The notes below the pieces were generated by a model. That model was given only the letters and a program-made list of their open reading frames with translations, did no database searches and was not told the DNA's origin. Positions 20,877-33,384 of a DNA stretch of 64,000 bases are shown here, piece by piece. How positions within the stretch are numbered: position 1 is the stretch's first letter; each line of letters starts with the position of its first letter. The translations under genes and the position numbers were made by a program. The DNA is taken from the NCBI GenBank assembly GCA_029891345.1, contig CM056993.1:227796424-227860423 (forward strand). Direction: 5' to 3'. Source of the DNA: Dryococelus australis (lineage: Eukaryota; Arthropoda; Insecta; Phasmatodea; Phasmatidae).

Positions 20877-22977
20877 ACGCATTCGACCGTTTTTTAATTA
20901 CGTGTTTTCTACAAGACCTCTGCGACCTACTTTATGCGCCTACTCAGGCGGAGTATATAGGTGTTAGTAGTCCGGACATACAGGGCGAGTCCTTTAAAAG
21001 AGGCCCCGTGGACTGTATTTCCTCATTCCTTCGCTCTGTTACACACATGTCCCACAAGGCCTATATTAAAAAACTCACCCTCTATTATTCTGTAAAGTCG
21101 TTGTTTACGTGTTTACGTGTATCTCAGCAAATAAACGTTCTGGAAATACCATTCTTTGCCAGAATAGATAAAAGCCAATTTCCTAAAAGCCCGCATGGTC
21201 TTTTTGTATCATATGAAGTGTATTCAAAGAGTCTAGAGCTTGCCTTTGCAGTTACCGTATGAGGCGGGAGGAAAGTTAAACCGTACAGTCGTATTTACAA
21301 CTGTGAGTCTTCATCTCGAGTAATAAAGTCTCATTGTTACAAATAACAGTTTGCACAGGACATCGTGACGACGGAATCAATGTACGCTGATTTAGCTTCT
21401 TGAGCGTATGAGCGATGTGCCACTGGAATCGCGTGTTGTTGTCACCCTTATCACCGTGCGTCTAACGCAGAGAAAAAAGCAAAAGGAAACCTCGGGTGCG
21501 TCTATACTTGTTAGGCGGTCTCTTACAGGGAGCTATTTCCGTGTTTGAAGCTCAGAACCGCAACATCAGCAGATATAAGGGCGACACTGACGCGCTTATC
21601 AAGTACGCTATCTCCACTACTTGCAAGGTTCTGAACTCCCGTACAGTTTCTCGTCATGTTGTGTGAACGTAAGGGACATTAAGTGAAGCTATTGTATCAA
21701 AGTTCAATGCAGGGTCCTAAAGTAATTTCGTTCTTTCCCAGGTATTGTGTCTAAAAATGTCTGAAGTGGGCTTGTTTTTAACTGTACTGGAGGGCTTTTC
21801 AATAATATTTATAGCATGTTTGTTATCTTGAAAGTAGAGTTCGATCTACGTATCGCGTGCCTTTTCTGTGGTTGCGTAACCTTAGTAGGGACACTTAATA
21901 GTCTCGTTAAATAAACGTATTTCATACACGCTGCAGCGTAGTTCACGTGCGAGATGGCGAACGCCTTAAGTTAGATTCCCATTCATGTAAACATAAGACT
22001 CGTTAAGTTAACTTTGCGTTGTCATTATGTCCAGGCATGTATCGCCGGCTGTGTTTCCACATTAGATTAAAAACAACTTAGTGTTTCCTTTAAAGAAGTT
22101 GACGCAGCTTCAACATACCGCGAATGTAATACAGTGTGAGCCAATCAGATTGAAGAAACTTTTTTGTTTTTGTTGTTTAACATTAATTTTGACTCCTACC
22201 AACCTCTGTGTTAATTGTATATTGTGTTGATGGTACATGCTTGCATTTGAAGTTGAATTTTGAATTATGATTATGCTTGTTTTCTTGGCTTTCGGATTCG
22301 AGGTCCTTCAAATAGTTTCTTCCCGACGTTTCGTTGGTTGTTGCAACTGCAATATTATGTATCTCATCACAGCAGTTAAACTGGTAATTATGTTAGGTTA
22401 TGTCAAATAGCGCTTTCAAGTTTGGATAAAAAAACTTTTTATATAAATAAATAGATGGTATACAAATCATTATGTTGATTAATAACTTACTCCTAAACGT
22501 TTTCAACGTATTTCCGTTGTGAATTTGTTGATATACTCAGATATTTGATTGAATTATTAAAGAAATTAATCATAGAAGAATTCATATTTATTGTTGTATG
22601 TATCAGCAAACATACATGTCTACGTGACTATTTCACTTCTCAAGTAATTATAGGATACTTGGTAGCACTACATAGGAACTTATTAAAAACTAACTCTTCT
22701 TTACTCCAGTGTGAACACAATCACGATTTAATGAAAAAAAAAAATGCTGGTATACAACTAACGCAAAGTTAACCAAACGAGTCACGCATTACTTTAATGT
22801 GAACCGGCCTTTGTGCCTCATACTTCTCGGGAACTTACTGCATGTAAAAACCCTTTGCCTTCGCTGCAAGATATTCTCTCTCTGTAGACCTCGACATATA
22901 CTTTGTGCTATTAAGAAAAACTTTCAATTTTTACACAGTTATTAATTTCATGTATTTACTTCAATACTTACATCGTA
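20877..22977. other. No gene seen
   Basis: Mixed-composition DNA. ACAGGGCGAGTCCTTTAAAA near 20,978 resembles ends of Tc1/mariner-type elements, but no partner end was found. Frames at 21,008-21,262 and 22,545-22,772 have no recognisable domains. Confidence 0.35.
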
Positions 22978-23216
22978 TAGGCTATTCACGGAAAATTGAG
23001 CACTTTTTAAAGCCCTTTCATTTGGAATCGTAGTCAATAAATATACTATATTACGTTAACCTTAGACGTTAACTTCAGAGTGCGACAGAATATACGCACT
23101 GTGTTTTCTACTTACATGGCCATATTTATTTAAATACATTGTTAAAGGATACAAAATGGCTTGAAGATAAAAGTAACTAGGACCTCAAAAGTGCTCACTT
23201 TACCGTGGACAGCCTT
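22978..23216. mobile_element. MITE family M1, copy 1
   Basis: The left end TAGGCTATTCACGG and the right end (reverse complement AAGGCTGTCCACGG, then GTAAAGTGAGCACTTTT) are inverted repeats of about 38 bp. TA dinucleotides flank the element at 22,976-22,977 and 23,217-23,218. Length 239 bp, non-coding. Related copies lie at 37,026, 39,771, 51,435 and 52,756. Confidence 0.8.
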
Positions 23217-24187
23217 TATTCTATTGTTTTTGTTGTACCCAAAAATATTTAAATTTCTTGCGGCCAAAATTTGTTTGATTCGACATAATATAGTTGAATA
23301 TGAACCTTGTTGACATTATCTTTATCAACGGCAGCGAAATCGTCCCTTTACCCGCCGTTCAGTATGCGCCGATTCGTAAGGTAGCTCGAAACTCAGCTAC
23401 GTCTTTGTAGAACGCGCCAAGAGGTAGGCTTCTTCTGTCTTAAGCTGCATGCGTCACATTTAAAAGTTGCAACACAACATTGATCGATCCTATACGATAT
23501 TGACATCAGTTTACGTAAGTGTATGTTTGAATAGCACCTAATGTTATCACACTGTACATTAAACAATAACAAATTCCATCATTAACACAAAAAATAACAA
23601 TCTTAAGTATGCGTCCCATGGAAGAAATAATGTGTTTCAGTTCCATATAGTTATAGAACGCAAGGTGGTGGTGCAAATATAGAATCCTTTTTTTTTTTAA
23701 AACTACAGAAGCAGATAAGTTGTTCATACAAACACTTTTTTTTTTTAAAGGAATTACACAAAATTAAAACAAAATATATGGCAGTGCAAATTTAAGTGGA
23801 TAATTTTTCTTAGCATTTTTATTTCACATGTTGTGGTGTTTAAGTATAAAAATGTATTTCCCTTTTTTACATTTTTCCTTCAAAACGTCCCGTTTTATTC
23901 TGCTTCTGGCAGCCATATTGGTAGTCAGTATTACATCACCATTATGAATTCCGCCATCTTGCCTTCTGCCATTTTGGTGGCCAGTGCATCATTCTTCATG
24001 CTCAATCATTCCATGTTGCTTCTATCATTCTGTTGTTTACATGCTGTATCATTCTGGGGTTTTCTCCGAGTACTGCCATGTTTTTCTCTCTTCCTTTCTC
24101 TTTCTTTAATTTCTCTCTTTCTCTCTCTTTCCTCTCGCATTCGTTTGTCATTTGTTTCCAACCACCATCTTGGTTCTAGAGTTGACT
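23217..24187. other. No gene; weak GCCAT-word repetition
   Basis: Between 23,900 and 24,060 the words GCCATATTGG, GCCATCTTGC, GCCATTTTGG and ATCATTC recur, resembling the 48-50-bp array at 45.65 kb at lower order. The plus frame 23,833-24,231 falls on this and on a pyrimidine-rich tract, and is not considered a gene. Confidence 0.4.
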
Positions 24188-24755
24188 GCAATGGTAAGTC
24201 ATGCCTTGATACCATTTATAGACATAGTTAGTCATAATTTCTGAACTGTTCAAGCTATAGTCAACAAATTTATACCATAGGCATCGTTCCCAATGTCAAT
24301 TACAGTCGCAAGGTCAATTATCCCTTAAGCACTTTTATAAGCATTGCTAGTCATAATTTCCGAACTGATGAAGCTGGAGTCTATAAAATTAATAACATAG
24401 GTATCGTCCCTGGCGTAGATGAGAGTGATACAGTCAATTATTTGTTAAGCCTTTTTATAAGTATAGTTAGTTTTAATTTATGACCATTGAATCTATACTC
24501 ATTCGATTAGTCGCCTACACATCATCCCTGACATAGATGAGAGTGATAGGGTCAATTATGTCTTAAGCCCTTTTATAAGCATAGTTACTCATAGTTTCCG
24601 AACCATTTAAGCTATAGTAATCAAATTCATAACATACACATTGTTCCCTATGTCAACCATGGTGGTAAGTTCAATTGTGTAATAAGCCCTATTATAAGTA
24701 TAGTTCTTCATAATTTACGATCCGTTGAGCAATAGTCATCGAATGTCGGGCAGGG
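24188..24755 (+). repeat. Tandem array, 119-bp period, ~4.7 copies
   Basis: The anchor CATAATTTCCGAAC and its variants start at 24,233, 24,352, 24,471, 24,590 and 24,709, each 119 bp apart. Shared words include GTCAATTAT, TTAAGCCCTTTTATAAG and AGATGAGAGTGATA. Units differ by perhaps 20-25 percent (estimated by eye), so the array is old. Confidence 0.85.
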
Positions 24756-25777
24756 CACATGATACGATTTTATTTTTTGAATAAAAAAATTCTTTTTCAG
24801 AGTGATTCCTGCTGAGACTACTTATTTTAATGTTATTTTAGGGTTATTGGGTTTGATTCCCGAGCGAGTCACTTAATAATTAAAAAAATAAAATGCATTG
24901 AAAGATGCAAGTGAGATAGGGAAGAGGGAATTTCACTTATTTACAGCTACTGTTCCCTACATCTTGGCTCAACAACTGATGTGTTAACTGTTAGAAGTCC
25001 TTTTCTATCGACTGATGCTCAACAACTGCTGCATTCGCTGGTCTCGACTCATCGGTGTGGAGGGGAATGCAGTTGTATGACATGATCATGTATTGACGAA
25101 ATCGCATAATGATGTAATTCCATAATAACATAATCTTGCAATTCCACAGTCGCATAACCATACTTACTATGTTTGTTCATGAATAACAGTGTAATTAGCA
25201 TCGACTACAACTATAACTGCCAGGTCCGTCTACTGAACAGGTAGGTTAATGTAATTTTGTAAATTTTTGAGACTAGCGGGTTTGATTCCAAGGTAATGCA
25301 TATTGGCGACACGACATTTGTTGCCTACCGCCCGGCCAAAACACAATCACCTAATATGGCAGCCAGCTATGGTATCTGTTCAACCCTTGTAAATAACCAC
25401 TTTATCGTTTGCTAAAGAACATATCTACCAAACTATCACAATGCAAAAAATACTTATATCTCGCCCAACTCACACAACCCTACACAAATGTCTCTCAGCC
25501 GAAGGAGTGTCGCTGATCATTTTGTAATGACATGCGAACAAACATTTCTAGGGTAAAAAGTAAATATCCGTTTTTACTATACTTTCCACACACATATAAA
25601 TACAAACAGAATGAACTAAATACCTAAAAACTACATCGCTTGATACCACTCTGGTTTAGCTAAATACACCAGCCATTTACACATTTTGTGGACATAGAAC
25701 ACACGAGGGAAGAAAATATCATATTAAAAAAATATCACAGGGTAAGTTAACAGATTATAAGAGTTATAAGGTGGGTG
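24756..25777. other. No gene; two B-box-like relics
   Basis: GGGTTTGATTCCCGAGCGAG (about 24,849) and GCGGGTTTGATTCC (about 25,278) resemble tRNA B boxes of decayed SINEs. Nothing else is recognised. Confidence 0.3.
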
Positions 25778-25825
25778 CAAGGTGGCCCGTGTACGCAAGG
25801 TGGCCCGTGTACACAAGGTGACCCT
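25778..25825 (+). repeat. 18-bp direct repeats, 2.5 copies
   Basis: CAAGGTGGCCCGTGTACG at 25,778 repeats at 25,796 with one change and partly at 25,814. The reverse-complement word GGGCCACCT occurs at about 26,196, 29,308 and 29,332, so these may be subterminal repeats of the pogo-like element. Confidence 0.65.
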
Positions 25826-26533
25826 CTGTGCGATTCCAATAGTAGTTGTGAGAAATACCATCAGATGTCTCCTGCTTCTTATACGGTGTCCTGATCTAGC
25901 ATAGAATGCAAGACGTGAAAAGTGTGAGTCGAAAGCCAGCCATATTACGATGCCATTAGTCAAGATATGATGCACAAATGTAGTGTTGTATTATTTATGG
26001 TCGAGTAGAAGATCGTAATAAATATAAGCAAGTATACAAGTTAATATATGGTCTTATCTGTTTTCTGAAAGCCTGATGTATGAGCTTTCGAAAATAAAAG
26101 GCATGTTCCATGTATTTTGAAATATATTAATGGGAGAACAATAATTATGTAACAAAATTTGCTTTTCTGCTATGTTCCTAAAGTGACCATAGTGGGCCAC
26201 CTCGGGAACCTAGTATGCTACATTAGGAACAGCACAATTTCTGTAACTGCACAAATTGCTAAAGGTATTATACATGTTGCATTTTGTTTCGTTAATTTTT
26301 TATATAATGACATAATTTTAATTATTTAAAAGGCACAAAATAAAATAAAATTCTTATAAATGCAAGCCTATTAAAATAAGAAAATTCTTTTAAATATACA
26401 TTTTAACTTTAGCTTCGTGCTAAGCAAATGTTCGGGCGAAAATTACCCATACTAACAGAACTCCATTGGACATAAAATACATAATCCTGAAAACTATCAT
26501 GTAACTTTTTTAATGCTTAAATGTTATTAGTAA

Positions 26534-28980
26534 TTGTCACATGATTATGTTACAGATCAATATTGCAAAGAAGTTAGGCAAATGGACTCAAAAACAACTA
26601 AAGCTCTGAATGCAATTTTGAAAGGAAAAATGTCAGTAAGGAGGGCAGCTGAGGTCTTTGATGTTCCAAGAATGACACTCAGGAAACATCTGGCATCTGG
26701 AAACCCTAAAATGGACATAGTTAGGCCTCCTGTTTTGTCAGTTGAACAGGAAATGGAGTTTTGCAGGAGAATTCATAGACTTGCATACGTAGGAATGACT
26801 ATAACACCCAAAGTCCTTAAGCAAACAGTGTATAATTTTGTTTAATGAATAACATGAAGCATCCATTCAACATACAAGTGGGGTCAACCAGTAGGAAATG
26901 GCTCAGGTTGTGTCTGAGAAGGCACCCTGATGTTTCTAGAAGGAAATCACAGAATTTGATTCCAACAAGATCGCAGAAACTTAACAGATTTATTGTTAAG
27001 GAACATCATGGAAAGTTAAAAAACATCATTATCTTATAGGATGTAATGCATTAGCCTCAATGTACACTATCTACCAAAAAGTAATTGGGCACCCGTGAAG
27101 GACCGCCGTGTTTGTCCATGGTGGCATAAACACAGAGGCCTGTTCTAAAATTCTGGATAATGAAATGCTCCTAACATTGTGACGTTCCTACTGAATGGAC
27201 CCGTGTTACTTCCAGGATGACAATGCCAGGTGCCATGTTTAAAGGGCTACTATGCAGTGATATGCTGACAATAATGTTCGCCTACTGGATTGGCCTGTCC
27301 GGAGACCCCAACCTCAACCCTATGGAATATCTTAGGGACGAATTGGATCACCGGGTGAGGGCTCGTCAGGGGTGGACAAAATCCATTGCTCAACTCATGG
27401 AATGGTTGCAAAGGATTAGCGATGAATCCCCATGGATGTCCTGCAAACACTTGTAGAGAGCATGCCAGACAGGGTGGCTGCTGTTATGGCCGCAAGAGGT
27501 GGCCCTACGAGATTCTAACAGGGTGACGACCGCCGAGCAAACATTGTAGACAGGTGCCCAAGTACATTTTGGTAGATAGTATACATACAATGTCGACGAA
27601 AAAAGATATAAACTTCGTTTACACAAATCTCAAGTTATTTTGGCTCGAAAAGGGCAAGATGTGTGAATAACATAGCTTCAGAACATGGTGAGAATATTAC
27701 CATTATCTTATTTTCTAATCCTTTGGGTCATGTTATTCCCCAGTAATTCTCTTCGCAGGTGATCGTTTCAGACCAAAATTGTGCGAAAACAAACCACCTG
27801 GGAGTAAAGTCTTTATGATCCCAAAAATGCTTTATGAATGTACACACCTTTGTGAAGTGACTTTCTCTTTTTAATGAATACGAAACCCCTGGGCCTGAAC
27901 TTTAAATTTTTGATGGTGCATCTTCACATCTGGATGCAAATATTGTGCATACAGCAGATGCTCGTGATATCACACTGCTCTGCCTTCCTAGTAATACAAT
28001 GCATGAGCTACAAGTAATGGATAAAAGAATTTTTAAATCATATGAAGTACATTGGGATAAAGAGGTAATTTTTTTGGCCACAGCATCCACATAGCATATC
28101 TTGGGACATCTAAGAAGTGAGTGTTGACAGGAAGATAAGAAGAAGCCAATTCGGGAAGCTTTTCTCACGAGTGTGGGCGAAGTCTGTGGCACCTGCCAAT
28201 GTAACCTCGGTTTTTCAAGCAACTGGTATCTACACATTTGAACCTTCTGTGATTTCAGATGAAGCTTGTGTGTCTAGCGAACTTACTCATAGACCTGAAG
28301 ACTATACAGTGGAAATCGACTGTAATCCAGAATTACAAACAAACGGCTCAGTTCTTGATCAAGTCAACCACAGGCATTCAGCATGTAATGAAGTGAAACG
28401 ATATGCATCAAAACAAACAGCAAAGAAACCCCAGATGAAGATGCCAGTATCTCCAGATAGTGACAGTTCAATTACCAAATGGTGCTTTTTGTCTTCATGA
28501 CTCAAACTCAGAAGACTTAGTTATCACTGATTACGAAACCGATATTATTTCAAGGATAACATCGCCATCGCTATATGATATCCTCCAAACATCTGAAGCT
28601 CCTGCGAAGAAATGTGTAAAACCAAGGAAAAAGCTATCAACAATCGCACCCAGGTCATAACATGTCTGGTTCAATCCAAAAATCCTATCGAGACTTCAAA
28701 AGAATCCCTGGTCAAACGAAACATTGTAGGAAAACAACAGCAACGTCAGGTATCTGCAGCATAAAAAGCTCACAAAAAAAAAGTAAGAAGAAGGAACCAA
28801 AGAAACAAAGAGTCTGTGGCATTTGAAGTTCATCCATCTACCAGTGGATTGCAGCAACAAAAAAAGCAAAAGATTGCTGGTATTGTCATTTATGTAAATT
28901 GGACAAAATAGGTGACATGCGACTGTGTAATCAATGCATGAGATATGTTCCTGAGGACTGCGAAGGCATAATGTGAAAAG
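26534..28980 (+). pseudogene. pogo/Tigger transposase with C-terminal zinc-finger-like tail, decayed
   Basis: The N-terminal helix-turn-helix reads SVRRAAEVFDVPRMTLRKHL (about 26,630-26,690). The frame ends at 26,845. The next frame continues with a second DNA-binding segment (HPFN, then WLRLCLRRHPDVSRRKSQNL; 26,857-26,960). After the nested element the catalytic core resumes with VDEKR (27,592) and QVILARKGQDV. IFDGASSHLDANIV follows near 27,900 and MHELQVMDKRIFKSYEVHW near 28,000, supplying candidate second and third acidic residues. A conserved tail (28,180-28,320, FQATGIYTFEPSVISDEA) follows, then a region reading CWYCHLCKLDKIGDMRLCNQC (about 28,880-28,945), like a PHD-type finger. Several stops and frameshifts make it inactive. 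The family assignment is well supported. Confidence 0.8.
27065..27581 (+). mobile_element. Tc1-type element, internally deleted, nested in pogo relic
   Basis: The ends are inverted repeats (left CACTATCTACCAAAAAG, TTGGGCACC; right reverse complement TACTATCTACCAAAATG, TTGGGCACC) of about 30 bp. TA duplicates flank both ends (27,063-27,064; 27,582-27,583). The 517-bp interior keeps only the second half of a Tc1-type transposase: FQDDNARCHV (27,210-27,239), LDWP and NPMEYLRDELDHRVRARQ, DVLQTLVESMPDRVAAV and ARGGPTRF, interrupted by stops. The missing N-terminal half means it was non-autonomous or deleted later. Insertion falls immediately before the first catalytic Asp block of the host transposase. 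Confidence 0.85.
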
Positions 28981-29899
28981 AACAAAATTCCCAATTTCAT
29001 GTGCTAATTTTGCCAAGATTCTGATTAATTTAGTTAAATTTCATTTAAAGGGCTCTTATTAAACTGTGTTTTATTATAATGCATCTTGATAATAAGTATA
29101 TAAAGGATTGAATGTAAATTTATTAGCATGTACGGATGTCTATAACACCCAAAGTATTTTTCTCCATTTTAATGTGTTTTTAGAATGTTTGTACTGATAT
29201 TTGGTGCTTAGGTTTTTCATCCCCATCAATACATTACATATTAACAGCTGTGTTCCCTTTTAACTGTGTGGTTTATCTCAACCTTGGATTTTGTAAAACT
29301 TAGCATATGGGCCACCTTTGATACCATTCGTGGGCCACCTTTTGATCACTTGTGTTCCAAATATAGCCCACATGCAACATTTTTACAAAAATAAAAAAAA
29401 ATAAAAAACATTGAAAAAATTAAGACAATTAAATTCATTCTGTTTGTGCGTACCTATGCATGGGGTAAAGTATACTTTCCGATAGTTTAAAATTTTAACT
29501 TGCACCAGACAGTTTTTAAAATTTGGCAAAGCTAAACTATGGCCATCATTGGTACACCTGCCTTAATACATTACTTTTTGGAAAAAAATTATGTCAAAAC
29601 TTTTTATAAGTGTTTTTTTTCATATACCTTTTACACACAAGGAAAAAACTATGTTTATATTTTACTCTGCTACCATCCGAAGGCAAATTACTGTATTCGG
29701 AAGGACATATGTTCGAACATTCTGCCAACCGTTCACTAGACTCACCCAAGACGATCTATTTGATAGCGAACATATGCTATAAGAAATAGTTATGTTAGAG
29801 TCTTTTAATCCCCTTACTCACCATCCAATTATAAACTAAAATTTTAAAACACACATTATATTGTAATAGTTCGATGTATTTATTTATTTTTCAGATTCA
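28981..29899. other. No gene; right flank of pogo element
   Basis: Contains GGGCCACCTTTGATACCATT and GGGCCACCTTTTGATCACTT (29,308 and 29,332), a near repeat 24 bp apart. Otherwise AT-rich without recognisable features. Confidence 0.4.
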
Positions 29900-31190
29900 T
29901 ATATAATAATTTCTTTTTTTAATCACACAGTCCGATATATCATTCTTCCATCTACAGAAACCCAGTGCTCACCAATTACCCACTTATTAATTAAATATAT
30001 CGACCAGCTTTCTCCATTGTCCACTCATAATTTAATGAGATTTCAAGTAACTACATAGCCCAAACCTAAATCTACCAATCGAAAAATGTTTAAAATTACT
30101 CATAATAACTTAAAAAAATATCATAATCGCTGCAAAAAAAAACAATAAAACAGACGAAACATCCATTTCTAAGTATTCTAATTTTTAATATCCCAATTAC
30201 ATAAACAAACCATGACAAAAATCATTATCTAAATCAGATCAGTTATTCCAAACACTTATCTTTATACCATACATGACAACAAAGCAAACATATAAGCATT
30301 CTTGTGAATTAGTCCAGCGAATTACTCTAATAAACCATTTCATCATGTATTGGCAAATACACATACAAATATTACCAACAACCATACAGTCTACCGTAGT
30401 CAATGATCCAACCTTAACAAAATCGTATTCTAATAGACCATATCACTAAACCAGCATTTCAAATGTCCCAGCAGAAAAACATTACAACCAAAATTATTTG
30501 CAATCCATATCGCAACTCACAACTCATTTGCACAAACCATTCCATGCATTTACAATTCCTTAACATCAAATATTTCTAGCAAATCTAACATACCATACAG
30601 ATAAGATATGTTAACCCATGACATATACATTACAACTACCACCCATCGAAGAAATGTTTCAATCAAAATATTTGAGTTCATATCATACTTACTGCTAAAT
30701 AAACATACCAAACATCACTTTGTCTATATTCTACCAGGCAATAATTCTAAAATATTATACCTCAAATACATGACCATAACAATTCTCAGTATTTACAATC
30801 CATTCCATTAGTCCAAATCAGTTCTCCCAAGCACTTTCCTTTATACCATCCATGACAACAAAACAACCATATAAATATTGCTATAAAATATTCCAGCGAG
30901 TTATTTAGATAAACCATATCATCATCTTAATATCATATCACTATTACATCATCATATAATCATCATATCTTCATATCATATAATCATAAAATCATCATCA
31001 TATATCATCATCATATCAAATCATCACACCATCATCACAACCATAATACCATCGTTATATCATAAAGACATCATAACATCATCACATCATCATATCATCA
31101 CATCAAAATATCAGAGCATCATCACATCATCATAACATCATCATATAATCACATCATCACACCATCATTATCATTATCACCATCATTTAA
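29900..31190 (+). repeat. G-poor stretch with a 105-bp direct repeat and an imperfect (ATC)n tract
   Basis: The plus strand is strikingly poor in G. A ~105-bp segment (ATCAGTTATTCCAAACAC to TAAACCAT) at 30,236 recurs at 30,817 with scattered changes. From about 30,915 to 31,190 imperfect ATC/TCA trinucleotide repeats dominate. No coding frame is credible. Confidence 0.6.
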
Positions 31191-32939
31191 ATTGTCATGT
31201 ATACTTATACTTTTTCTTCAATCAGATACAATCTCAAACACATAATGTGTGATAGTGTCAAAGCAACAACCACTGAAGGTGGATATCATATCCTATCTCA
31301 CATTAATTAATAGAGGTTTTCCTTCCTTTATTCTGAGATGACTCTTTACTGGAATAAAATTTCATCAAAAACTCTTATTTCTCTTATTCTCAATAGCTAC
31401 ACCAAACTACTAAGGAAATGTGGTAATGCGATACAGTGCATGGGTAATTATTTATATAGTGAAAATATGATTGTGACATTGTATTCAATTTTTCTAGGGA
31501 ATACATGGCGATTTGGGTAAGTTGTTTCATGTCGTTTTGATGATTTTACTTTTTTGGTGTTAAATTAATTTCTTTGTGGATGGTTAATAATTAATAACTT
31601 ATATATATTTTGAATGTGTTATTAGATGTTTCGTGTAATTGAGGATAGGTCATGCCTTGCTTGTATTTAAGTGGACTATGTCATTCATCTGGTTTAAATG
31701 GTATTTCTTTGCACCTACTTGTCTGTGCAGCTTAGGTGTTTGTGTTCCAATACGTATTTTTTAACTCATGATAAATTTTTATTTGACCATGGTGTAGAAC
31801 AGATGATGCTGACATGAGTTACGAGTGTGTCTCAAGTCTATGCGCTATCGTGTTTGGTTCCATGGAAAATGTGTTCGACATTTAACTACGAGTTAGGATA
31901 TTAATATAAATTTAGTACATTTTTCCAAATCTTTTTAGCATGTCATTACTTTAGGATGCCTGGGTTGCTATGGCAGTAAGTGAGTTTTAATTTTGATGTG
32001 GAAATAGGGTATGTTGGATGTAATTTGTGTGGTAACATTGGATTTGTGATAATTCAATTCGTTTAATTTGTAGTTAAATGTGTTCTATTTAAGCTTGTCG
32101 TGGAGTAAAGTTATTTTTGCGATTCATTAGTATTTGTTTTCTTGCGTGCGTGTGTGTTTTAATGGCATTCGATGAGTGATTTTGGTTAACAATTAATTCA
32201 TGTGTAATTCTTCTGGGCATTTCGTTCCTGTGTTTAATGAGTGAGCATGTGTGTGTTTCAAACAATATTTTTGGTTTATATTGGTGTAATTTAATATGTG
32301 TGGTATTAGATTATTCGTGGAATTGTATTAGGTCGTTAATTCTTTCTTTGGTTAGTAATATTGTGCATTTTCATGTTATTTTGTAATAACTCAAATTAAT
32401 ATGGAAGCAGTTTTGGGAATTTTTCATATTTTGAATTTTACTATATTGGTCACTAGTTGTTTGCATGTACATCGTAGTCGTCAATCGGGGTAAGTCGTTT
32501 TAATTGATTTGGTGTTAATTATGTCATATTTGTGGCATGTGATGGGTTTTTCATTTGCTACTTAGTATTATTTCATATTTGTGGCTTGTTTGGTACTTAT
32601 TTGATATCACCGGAATACTACTCTTCGGTATTTTAAAATACTCAATTATTATATTTTTCTAATTATGCATTTCTGACCTACGCTGATAGCCAGTACACAT
32701 ATCTAATTAGTCGACAGTGCTTCACCATCTCAGTCAACATTCATATAGTAAGCTGGAAGGACCTCTACTGTTGCTCTCTCCCCGCCTCCCTCACCCAGCT
32801 ACCCATCCAGTACTCTACCACCTCATTCCTCCACAGAAATTCGAACCGAACGGATGTGTCTTGCTGCTGAGGCCCTCATTAGTCACATGCGGGCCATCCT
32901 CTCCTCCTAACTAACACAATCTGACAACAAAAAATTAGA
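31191..32939. other. No gene; T/G-rich, C-poor stretch
   Basis: From about 31,520 to 32,600 the plus strand becomes rich in T and G and poor in C, the mirror of the preceding block. The short plus frame 32,717-32,914 is Pro/Leu/His-rich with no domain. Confidence 0.4.
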
Positions 32940-33125
32940 CCCATCACAGCTCAGTACACTGTCGGATGTCACACAGTCAACATAGATGATCCTTTCCAAA
33001 AATAAAGGATCCTTATCACACTCTTGCACCAAACTCATTACATATGTACCCATTCCCCAACTCCTCACAGCTCAGTGTACAGTCAGACGTCCAAGGGTGA
33101 ACATCGCGCTCCAAAATAGAACGGT
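32940..33125 (+). repeat. Direct repeat of ~55 bp, ~120 bp apart
   Basis: TCACAGCTCAGTACACTGTC (about 32,945) recurs as TCACAGCTCAGTGTACAGTC (about 33,065), each followed by a similar segment ending CCAAAAATA or CCAAAATA. Confidence 0.55.
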
Positions 33126-33384
33126 ATTACACATGAAATACCAAAAAAATATACACATTTAAAAAATAGGTAAAAAAGTCCTAAATTTTCCAAAAATGGA
33201 TAAAGACCCATTAATCCATAATCCGAACGATGAGATTCGCAAATTTATTGGATTAGGATTTGCCAGTTAACTGGATAAGCCATTAATCTGCAAAATCTAT
33301 TTTTAGACCTGTTCCATCCACTTGTAATTCACCTAGTGGGCCAGAACTCTCACGCCCTAACTACTTAAGTGTACTTCACATTCT

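Larger units (their letters stand above)
25730..29380 (+). mobile_element. pogo/Tigger-type DNA transposon, decayed, with nested Tc1
   Basis: A pogo-family transposase relic (26,534-28,980) is flanked on both sides by inverted AAGGTGGCCC or GGGCCACCTT words (25,778-25,810 and 29,305-29,340), which fits the subterminal repeats of such elements. The exact terminal inverted repeats were not identified, so the boundaries are provisional. A 517-bp Tc1-type element interrupts the transposase at 27,065. Confidence 0.6.

Noticed and set aside
20975-21000. ACAGGGCGAGTCC as a transposon end
   Set aside because: Resembles Tc1/mariner-type termini, but no matching inverted end was found within several kilobases.
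23833-24231. 132-codon plus frame rich in Leu, Ser and Phe
   Set aside because: It crosses a pyrimidine-rich tract and GCCAT-word repeats; the hydrophobic composition follows from T-rich sequence.
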